In this document: piece after piece, positions 1 through 4,480 of the stretch
Position numbering within the stretch: position 1 is the stretch's first letter
Layout: each line of letters opens with the position of its first letter
Program-made: the position numbers and the translations under genes
Notes under the pieces: model-generated
Seen by the model: the letters and a program-made list of their open reading frames with translations, nothing else
Databases searched by the model: none
Told to the model about the DNA's origin: nothing
Source of the DNA: Oscillospiraceae bacterium
GTDB taxonomy: Bacteria > Bacillota > Clostridia > Oscillospirales > Oscillospiraceae
Direction of reading: 5' to 3'
Length of the DNA stretch: 5,685 bases
Assembly: GCA_028705905.1 (NCBI GenBank)
Contig: JAQWCP010000079.1
Location: forward strand, 1,251 to 6,935

Positions 1-934
1 CCAAAGACTCATCTGTGCATGTTGGCACAAACAGCATCCCTTCTTCTAACAAATCTCGGTTAAACGGTTTTATCAAGCCTTCGTTTTCCCTTTGTGCATC
101 TGTCACGCCGAAATATTGTAAGCCCATCCCCCCCGATCCTGAATTTTCCCAGGTAGCGTCCACATGGTACCAGTTTCCATTGAAATACAATGCATTCCAA
201 GCATGACCTTCCTGTTCCGGATCTTCCGGCGTATAGGCCAGCACATATCCATCGTCGTATCCCGCCTGGCGCAGCAACAGTGCCATCGTATAGGCAAATC
301 CGGTACAGATCCCCTCTTGGTTCATCAATACTCCATAAGTTTCTGTCGATGCCGCTCCCATGTTATAAGCAGTCGTCGCCGCAAGATAGCGGTAAATTGA
401 CAGACTGGCTTCCAATAAATCATATCCCTCTCGTACCGTTTCCTTTACAATCTCCTTCACGCGCTGTTCCAACTGCTTGATCTTTTCTTCGTGAATTTCT
501 TTGGGAAACAGATATTCAAACAATACATAATCGCCTTTGAGGCTCAAATATGGTGTGCCGGACAGGTAAGAGAGCGGGCAATGTTTTTGAAATAAATTGA
601 GGATATAGCGGAATGACTCGTCCCGTCGAAATTTATCCGGAATCGGAATTCGCGTTTTATATTGCAGGACACCCTGTACCAGCTCCTGATAAAAAGCGTA
701 CTTTTCCTCACCAAGCACTTCAATTTCCCGAGAGGAAAGCAAGTCATGATCATATGTAATTTGCAAAGGAGGCGCAGTCTCTTCAGCAATGACCGGGCGG
801 CTTGCCACCGGAGATTCCTCAACTGGATCCAGTTGACTGGACGTTGGACTCTCCTGCTCCGGCACAGTCACTACACACCCCTGGAGCAGGCAACAAATCA
901 GAAATCCGATCAAACAGAACGCTGGTTTTTTCAT
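1..934 (-). CDS. Transglutaminase-like (papain-fold) lipoprotein, 3' end outside window
   Basis: At least 311 residues are visible and the frame runs off the left edge. The N-terminus is a lipoprotein signal: MKK, a hydrophobic stretch, then the lipobox LQGC with Cys20 as the lipidation site. A low-complexity Pro/Ser/Glu linker (about 22-56) follows, as is usual for surface lipoproteins. The C-terminal half matches the bacterial transglutaminase-like family: YGVLMNQEGICTGFA carries the predicted nucleophile Cys210, EGHAWN carries His244, and WYHVDATW carries Asp259, in the expected order and spacing. The protein should be anchored on the outer face of the membrane. Such domains can be proteases, amidases or cross-linking enzymes, and the substrate cannot be read from sequence. 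The ATG at 934 was chosen because it begins the signal peptide and has an AGAGG-type ribosome binding site about 6-8 nt upstream. It lies 20 nt after the stop of the upstream membrane-protein gene, so it is co-transcribed with it. Confidence 0.9.
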   Translation of the reverse strand, partial: MKKPAFCLIGFLICCLLQGCVVTVPEQESPTSSQLDPVEESPVASRPVIAEETAPPLQITYDHDLLSSREIEVLGEEKYAFYQELVQGVLQYKTRIPIPDKFRRDESFRYILNLFQKHCPLSYLSGTPYLSLKGDYVLFEYLFPKEIHEEKIKQLEQRVKEIVKETVREGYDLLEASLSIYRYLAATTAYNMGAASTETYGVLMNQEGICTGFAYTMALLLRQAGYDDGYVLAYTPEDPEQEGHAWNALYFNGNWYHVDATWENSGSGGMGLQYFGVTDAQRENEGLIKPFNRDLLEEGMLFVPTCTDESL

Positions 935-954
935 AATGTTTCCTCTTTCCGCTT

Positions 955-2109
955 TTATTGATTCGTCATTCCATTTGCCCCGTCTGATTTTCGAATCACA
1001 CTCCAAATGGCCTTTTGAAGTAAATCCAGCATATCCAACAGACGAGCATATTCTCCCGCTTCCTTTATCGGCATATGCGAAATGCTTTGTGTGGTTGTGT
1101 TTTCTTCTTGCCCTTGTGCCATCCAGGCTACGACAGCCGCCCCCTTTTCTGCCCCTACCGCAAAAGCAAAGGCATCAGCCACTGTCCATTCCCCAACACC
1201 CCAGGGTGCAGTGCTCAGCTTGTGCGTCCAAGCCACCCAGCAGGCCGCCGCTTCTTCTCCTTGCCGTGTCAGATAGAGACGGCTTTTTCGGCTGCGGATG
1301 CTTACAACGGCAAGTAAAAGAAACAAAAGCGCAGTCAACCAGCCCAACGGGAAGCGTCCCCTCATCGATGCGTAGAGGGAGAAGGCGCTTCCAGCCAACA
1401 GAAAAAATATGAGTCCAACGAACAGGTTCTTTGGAATTTTTCCTGTCACACGGCGGCATAAGCTGGAATAACTGCCGCGCACCACAAATCCCTTTTCCTG
1501 TAACTCAGACAGTGTCGCGCAGTCGAACTGTGCCAGATACACCTGAGATGCCCCGTGGTTTTTCTTGATATAACGGACAAACTCCGTCATCGAAATCCGT
1601 CTCTGCCCCCCTTTTGCCTCTTCAATCCAACGTAGCAAGCATGCTTCATGGGGCAACATTTCACGGGCGGCTTCCGTTGGTTCAAGAAGCAATTTGTTTT
1701 CTTCCCATATGAACAAGAGTGCGCCTTTCAGATATAAATCCAGCACCGTTGCACTATATTGGGCGCAGCTGCTCTTTTTGACCCACTTCACTGAACGAAG
1801 CAGCTGCGTCACTTCTGCCGGCGTACAGCGGGCAACAGATTTCCCTTGAACATCCGGAGGGTGTTTTGCCCGTTTGATTGGCTCCCCGCCTGAGTTTCTG
1901 TTTCGCCCAAACCAAAAGATGCCAACTACAATCAGGATGGTCAAAGCAGCAAGAAACAACAACCCGCCCAAACCGTTGCGCCACTCAAACACATGGTCAA
2001 TCAGCCAGTTCAACCCATTAGCAACGGGCGATACCACACCCAGCTTTCCTTGACCCACCGCGCTTGACACACTTAGCAGGAACGCTGGCCAAACGACTTC
2101 GTATTGCAC
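955..2109 (-). CDS. DUF2207-like membrane protein lacking the usual N-terminal ectodomain
   Basis: 384 residues from a GTG start. Predicted membrane segments lie near residues 47-67, 228-248 and 254-271. Between the first and second is a soluble region of about 160 residues beginning with a Pro-Ala-Glu-Val segment (97-100), a predicted helical stretch ATVLDLYLKGALLF and LPHEACLLRWIEEA. After the membrane pair comes a terminal module with TRQGEEAA, W..W and ADAFAFAVGAEK. This order resembles the second half of DUF2207 proteins, whose members end in a similar LPYAIALGV-type motif. The assignment is from memory of the family and is moderate. Full DUF2207 proteins usually begin with a large extracellular domain, and here only about 45 residues precede the first membrane segment. 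A longer frame extends to an ATG at 2250 but lies wholly inside the upstream DUF1653 gene. The GTG at 2109 has a perfect AGGAGG seven bases upstream, so it is preferred. Function unknown. Confidence 0.75.
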   Translation of the reverse strand: MQYEVVWPAFLLSVSSAVGQGKLGVVSPVANGLNWLIDHVFEWRNGLGGLLFLAALTILIVVGIFWFGRNRNSGGEPIKRAKHPPDVQGKSVARCTPAEVTQLLRSVKWVKKSSCAQYSATVLDLYLKGALLFIWEENKLLLEPTEAAREMLPHEACLLRWIEEAKGGQRRISMTEFVRYIKKNHGASQVYLAQFDCATLSELQEKGFVVRGSYSSLCRRVTGKIPKNLFVGLIFFLLAGSAFSLYASMRGRFPLGWLTALLFLLLAVVSIRSRKSRLYLTRQGEEAAACWVAWTHKLSTAPWGVGEWTVADAFAFAVGAEKGAAVVAWMAQGQEENTTTQSISHMPIKEAGEYARLLDMLDLLQKAIWSVIRKSDGANGMTNQ

Positions 2110-2381
2110 ACCGACCCCTCCTCCGCCATGGTCTGTTTTTGGCCACTGCCGTCCTCTCCCGGCTCCATCTCTGCAATCCATTGGAATCTGGGGCAGCACA
2201 TCCCGCCTCGCTCTACCATTTCGTCCCACATCGACGCCGGCCGCACCCAAATGCCCCCATCACCATACAAAGCACGGTAGACAATCATCTCCTCCTGTGT
2301 CTCTGAATGGCGCGCTGTATACAGCAATTGATATTCCATCCCTTTAAAATGACGATATCGCCCCTTTTTTCTCTCCTGCAT
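2073..2381 (-). CDS. DUF1653 domain small protein
   Basis: 102 residues. Residues 6-67 match the DUF1653 signature closely: KGRYRHFKG, ARHSETQEE, VYRALYGDGGIWVRP, then a PRF segment. The remaining tail of about 35 residues (from 68) is polar and not recognised, and its end is encoded in the overlap with the next gene. The domain is a small cytoplasmic beta-rich fold widespread in bacteria. Its biochemical role is not established, so none is assigned. Two in-frame ATGs exist, at 2402 and 2381. The second is chosen because AAAGGA sits eight bases upstream of it, whereas the first has no Shine-Dalgarno match. It is the first gene of a leftward operon driven by the promoter at 2453-2481, and its last 37 nt overlap the start of the membrane-protein gene, which suggests translational coupling. 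Confidence 0.88.
   Translation of the reverse strand: MQERKKGRYRHFKGMEYQLLYTARHSETQEEMIVYRALYGDGGIWVRPASMWDEMVERGGMCCPRFQWIAEMEPGEDGSGQKQTMAEEGSVCNTKSFGQRSC
2117..2122 (-). promoter_or_regulatory. Ribosome binding site deciding the GTG start of the DUF2207-like gene
   Basis: The minus strand reads AGGAGG (within GGAGGAGGGG, 2115-2124) exactly seven bases before the GTG at 2109. It lies inside the DUF1653 coding sequence and is the reason for choosing this start over the longer frame. Confidence 0.75.
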
Positions 2382-2389
2382 GTGATTGA

Positions 2390-2395
2390 TCCTTT
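2390..2395 (-). promoter_or_regulatory. Ribosome binding site of the DUF1653 gene
   Basis: The minus strand reads AAAGGA eight bases before the ATG at 2381. This favours that ATG over the one at 2402, which has no comparable site. Confidence 0.65.
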
Positions 2396-2452
2396 CATTC
2401 ATGAGCGTTTATCTGGTCTTTGTTTTTATTTTTCCAGCATTTCTTACTTTGT

Positions 2453-2481
2453 ATTATACCGTCTCTTGCTCTGAATTTCAA
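2453..2481 (-). promoter_or_regulatory. Sigma-A type promoter of the leftward DUF1653 operon
   Basis: On the minus strand, TTGAAA (2476-2481) is followed by a 17-base spacer and a perfect TATAAT (2453-2458). The predicted transcription start is near 2446, giving a 5' leader of about 65 nt before the DUF1653 ATG. It is the only strong promoter seen upstream of the three leftward genes. Between it and the rightward tRNA promoter (2482-2556) nothing else is recognised. Confidence 0.8.
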
Positions 2482-2556
2482 CGTGGAAAAGGCATCTTGT
2501 TTCCTGAGGGGTCGACGCACCTCCGCTCTGTTCTACAAGGTTTTTTCATTTTTCTG

Positions 2557-2585
2557 TTGACATTCCCAAAATGATATGCTATTAT
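2557..2585 (+). promoter_or_regulatory. Sigma-A type promoter of the tRNA-Leu gene
   Basis: TTGACA (2557-2562) matches the -35 consensus perfectly. A 17-base spacer and TATTAT (2580-2585, one mismatch to consensus) follow. The transcription start should fall near 2591-2593, leaving about 33 nt of leader before the mature tRNA. It is arranged divergently from the DUF1653 operon promoter. Confidence 0.8.
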
Positions 2586-2624
2586 AAGCAAGCGATTTCG
2601 GTTCTCGAGAAGTCGCTTGCTTAT
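2584..2624. repeat. Perfect 12-bp inverted repeat between tRNA promoter and tRNA
   Basis: ATAAGCAAGCGA (2584-2595) and TCGCTTGCTTAT (2613-2624) are exact reverse complements separated by 17 bases. The spacer itself contains the palindrome TTCTCGAGAA (2602-2611). The left arm begins inside the -10 element and spans the predicted transcription start, while the right arm ends directly against the first base of the tRNA. If transcription starts near 2592, only about four bases of the left arm would be in the RNA, so the symmetry may matter as DNA (an operator) rather than as an RNA hairpin. Confidence 0.8.
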
Positions 2625-2712
2625 GCGCGAGTGGTGGAATTGGCAGACTCGCTAGATTCAGGTTCTAGTGTCCAATACGGACGTGGGGGTTCAAGTCCCC
2701 CCTCGCGCACCA
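2625..2712 (+). tRNA. tRNA-Leu, anticodon CAG
   Basis: 88 bases with all tRNA parts. The acceptor stem GCGCGAG (2625-2631) pairs with CTCGCGC (2702-2708). The D-arm contains TGGCAGA, and the anticodon stem CTAGA/TCTAG encloses the loop TTCAGGT, which gives anticodon CAG. A long class II variable arm (TGTCCAATACGGACG) and a T-arm GGGGG TTCAAGT CCCCC follow. Discriminator A2709 and an encoded CCA (2710-2712) end the gene. It reads CUG leucine codons. It has its own promoter upstream and a hairpin downstream, so it is probably a single-gene transcript. Its 3' end faces an integrase remnant, which marks it as a probable integration site. Confidence 0.98.
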
Positions 2713-2727
2713 AAATATAAATGTAGT

Positions 2728-2783
2728 AGAAAAGACTTTGATAATCACGAAATATTGTGGTTGTCGAGTCTTTTCTCTTTTCT
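2728..2783. terminator. Hairpin terminator behind tRNA-Leu, possibly bidirectional
   Basis: AGAAAAGACT (2728-2737) and AGTCTTTTCT (2767-2776) form a perfect 10-bp stem. It continues inward through GATAATCAC (2740-2748) and GTGGTTGTC (2757-2765) with two G-U pairs, closing on the 8-nt loop GAAATATT. The right arm and the bases after it are pyrimidine-rich (CTTTTCTCTTTTCT), giving a T-rich but interrupted tail. An alternative pairing GTAGAAAAG (2726-2734) with CTTTTCTAC (2777-2785) is also possible. It lies between the converging 3' ends of the tRNA and the integrase remnant, so it could stop transcription from both sides. Confidence 0.6.
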
Positions 2784-2794
2784 ACCACTGTTTA

Positions 2795-2812
2795 TGTCTA
2801 ACCCCTGTCTAA
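2795..2812. repeat. Short direct repeats TGTCTAA near the integrase remnant
   Basis: TGTCTAA occurs at 2795-2801 and again at 2806-2812, a period of 11 bp or about one helical turn. It lies between the tRNA and the stop codon of the integrase remnant, where arm-type recombinase binding repeats would be expected. It is short enough to be chance. Confidence 0.3.
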
Positions 2813-2816
2813 TAAG

Positions 2817-2945
2817 TTAATGATCGGGAAACAATGTACGCCTGACAGAATCAGCCCTGTTTTGCGTGCTTTGTGTCATTAAATGCGCGTATCGATTTGT
2901 TGTAATGTTGGAATGACCCAGCCATTCACCAATTTCTTTCAGTCT
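2817..2945 (-). pseudogene. C-terminal remnant of a tyrosine recombinase (integrase)
   Basis: On the minus strand, 41 codons plus TAA match the C-terminus of phage/ICE-type tyrosine integrases. LKEIGEWLGHSNI carries the conserved GHS histidine of the active site, and TTNRYAHL carries the catalytic tyrosine, followed by a basic tail ending FPDH. Directly upstream in the same frame are an Arg codon and a TAG stop (2946-2948), with no recognisable integrase beyond it. The N-terminal and core domains are therefore gone and the fragment cannot act. The distance from His to Tyr is about one residue shorter than I expect in this family, possibly from decay. It points toward the tRNA-Leu 3' end about 105 bp away, a typical arrangement for an element integrated in a tRNA gene. 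Confidence 0.88.
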
Positions 2946-2960
2946 CTAGCCACACTGGCA

Positions 2961-3259
2961 ATGAATAGGCTTGCGGCGCTCTCTTTTGATACCTACAACG
3001 AAGCCTTGAACCTGAAAACTATGGTCGAGAAGTATCGGGATGAATGCAAGCGTGTTGAGGTCGAACGCCGCTTCAGCTTGGCCAAACGCAAATGCGGCAT
3101 CGGACTGATGATGATGAAGCTGAAAGAAACCGTTTCTTCAAGATCTCCATGTCTATCGTCGTGCTGAATTTGAGGAATATTCAGCCTGCCTTTTTGCAGT
3201 CGTTGTTCCATTGGCTCCAGCCGAGACATCCATTTCGAAATTTTGCTTTTGTTCAGTAG
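2961..3259 (+). pseudogene. Broken DDE transposase fragment (IS5/IS1182-like)
   Basis: The plus frame from about 2961 reads LSFDTYNEALNL then VEKYRDECKRVEVERRFSLA and KRKCGIGLMMMKLKETV. This resembles a DDE_Tnp_1-type transposase in which the RVEVER segment contains the C-terminal catalytic Glu region. Two defects are visible. First, residues between EKY and DECKR appear to be missing: the family normally has a long stretch here including the second Asp region, so an in-frame internal deletion is inferred near 3035. Second, after KETV the frame shifts. The family-like continuation FFKISMSIVVLNLRNIQ and the rest up to the TAG at 3257-3259 lie in another frame, restored by adding one T to the TTT run at 3133-3135. 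The N-terminal half is absent, its left end butting onto the integrase remnant. The IS family name is tentative and no inverted repeat ends were found. Confidence 0.82.
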
Positions 3260-3309
3260 ACATGAATTACCATTTTTCCAAACTTTTTTATTTTATCTCA
3301 ATTGCATGA

Positions 3310-3338
3310 TTGACAAACCAATATTTAATGGACATAAT
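3310..3338 (+). promoter_or_regulatory. Promoter of the nadAB operon
   Basis: TTGACA (3310-3315) with a 17-base spacer and CATAAT (3333-3338, one mismatch to TATAAT). The start should lie near 3345, about 190 nt before nadA. No repressor palindrome that I could confidently name (for example a NiaR site) was recognised around it, although a small palindrome CGATATCG lies just downstream. Confidence 0.75.
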
Positions 3339-3344
3339 AAATTC

Positions 3345-3534
3345 CATATACACATAACCGATATCGACAAAAATTTCCAAAGGCATGAGGGCCTGAAAAC
3401 CGGAGCTCCCAGTTCTAATCCGAGCCCGCTTGGAAAAAAGCGGACCATCATTGTGCGCTGCATTTTGTTATATCCCGATTTTTAAAAAACATTCAAAACA
3501 TGTCCGACGGCATGTCGTGAAAGGAACCTTTAAC
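3345..3534 (+). other. Long nadA leader with competing hairpins
   Basis: This is the untranslated stretch between the predicted start and nadA. Possible helices are AGGC (3381-3384) with GCCT (3391-3394), or a longer-range fold of CCAA (3377-3380) with TTGG (3430-3433) and GGGC (3389-3392) with GCCC (3424-3427). A separate perfect hairpin, CCGCTT (3426-3431) with AAGCGG (3438-3443), uses bases of the long-range fold, so the two are mutually exclusive. No run of T follows the hairpin, so it is not a classic terminator. The leader does not match a riboswitch class I know, including the NAD+-I (nadA motif) RNA. Confidence 0.4.
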
Positions 3535-4440
3535 ATGACAAGCATTCAGGAAAAAATCATTGCGCTCAAACACAAAAAAAATGCTCTTATACTGGCTCAT
3601 TTTTATCAAACAATGGATATTCAGGAAATTGCGGACCATGTAGGCGATTCTTTCGAACTGGCGCGGCGGGCTCAGACGGCAACGCAGCCCGTCATTGTCT
3701 TATGCGGCGTTCGCTTTATGGCGGAAAGCGCCAAAATTTTAAACCCCACCAAAACTGTTCTGCTTCCGGCGGCGGACGCGGGCTGCGCCATGGCAGATAT
3801 GATTACCCCTGAGGATGTAAAAAGGCTTCGAGCAGAGCATCCCGATGCGGCTGTGATGTGCTACGTAAATTCGTCCGCGGGGGTGAAGGCTGAATGCGAT
3901 ATTTGCTGCACTTCCTCCTCCGCCGTACAGATCGCAAAATCGTTACAGGAACAGCGCATCATTTTTGTGCCCGACCAGAACCTTGGCGCCTATGTCGCTT
4001 CTCAGGTACCCGAAAAAGAGTTCATTTTCTTTCATGGATTTTGCCCTATACATCATCAGGTGAAACCCAGGGATGTCATGGAAGCCAAAAATGCGCATCC
4101 GGAGGCGCTCGTCCTGGTGCATCCGGAATGCACAATAGATGTGCTGGAAATGGCCGATTTTGTTGGCAGTACGGCGGCAATACTGGATTATGTACAGAAC
4201 TCTCCGAAAAACGAATTTATCATCGGAACGGAGATGGGAATTGTTGAGCGCATAAAGCAGACGATTCCCCAAAAAAGCGTCTATCTGCTCTCTACAAAGA
4301 TGGTCTGCTATGATATGAAAAAAACAAGGATTGAAGATGTACTGAAATGCCTTGAGCAGGACATTCATGAAATCGATCTTCCCGAAGCGGAAATGAAAGG
4401 CGCATACAAGAGCCTTGAACGCATGGTTTCGGTGCGGTAA
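3535..4440 (+). CDS. nadA: Quinolinate synthase NadA
   Basis: 301 residues, the short bacterial/archaeal form rather than the extended E. coli or B. subtilis types. NadA uses a [4Fe-4S] cluster to condense iminoaspartate with dihydroxyacetone phosphate into quinolinate, in the cytoplasm. Family motifs are plain: AHFYQTMDIQEIADHVGDS near the start, CGVRFMAESAKILNP (57-71), DAGCAMAD, SSAGVKAECD, VPDQNLG, GFCPIHHQ, HPEC, GST, and GTEMGIVERI. The three expected cluster ligands are Cys84, Cys170 and Cys258, with spacings like those of characterised short NadA proteins; other cysteines (Cys121, 124, 125) are nearby extras. The ATG at 3535 follows AAAGGA with a 9-nt gap and begins the family-like sequence. 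The frame stays open upstream to an ATG at 3430, but that extension has no family resemblance. It is followed after 40 nt by nadB. Confidence 0.97.
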   Translation: MTSIQEKIIALKHKKNALILAHFYQTMDIQEIADHVGDSFELARRAQTATQPVIVLCGVRFMAESAKILNPTKTVLLPAADAGCAMADMITPEDVKRLRAEHPDAAVMCYVNSSAGVKAECDICCTSSSAVQIAKSLQEQRIIFVPDQNLGAYVASQVPEKEFIFFHGFCPIHHQVKPRDVMEAKNAHPEALVLVHPECTIDVLEMADFVGSTAAILDYVQNSPKNEFIIGTEMGIVERIKQTIPQKSVYLLSTKMVCYDMKKTRIEDVLKCLEQDIHEIDLPEAEMKGAYKSLERMVSVR

Positions 4441-4460
4441 ACCCACAAAATAATTCTTAT

Positions 4461-4472
4461 CCAAAAAAGGGG
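4461..4472 (+). promoter_or_regulatory. Ribosome binding site of nadB
   Basis: AAAAAAGGGG precedes the GTG at 4481 by about 8 nt. It supports the GTG as the start, as no ATG in this frame lies near the beginning of the family-like sequence. Confidence 0.6.
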
Positions 4473-4480
4473 ATGTAGAA

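Noticed and set aside
936..1412. 158-codon plus-strand open frame opposite the DUF2207-like gene
   Set aside because: Low-complexity Pro/Ser/Arg translation, antisense to a better-supported gene with a good start and operon context.
2110..2250. Extension of the DUF2207-like gene to an ATG at 2250
   Set aside because: The region is the coding sequence of the DUF1653 gene in another frame, and the added residues are shadow-like (Gly/Arg-rich).
3399..3432. tRNA-like T-arm (AGTTCTAATCC) in the nadA leader
   Set aside because: The flanking bases do not form a proper 5-bp T-stem and no acceptor or anticodon arm is present.
3374..3443. Known riboswitch in the nadA leader (fluoride, TPP and NAD+-I considered)
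   Set aside because: Isolated short similarities only; the conserved cores of these classes are absent.
3430..3534. N-terminal extension of nadA to an upstream ATG
   Set aside because: The 35 extra residues have no NadA-like character, no good ribosome binding site precedes 3430, and the ATG at 3535 has one and gives a family-typical length.
3943..4464. 173-codon minus-strand open frame inside nadA
   Set aside because: It is antisense to strongly recognised NadA motifs and has no plausible family signature of its own.
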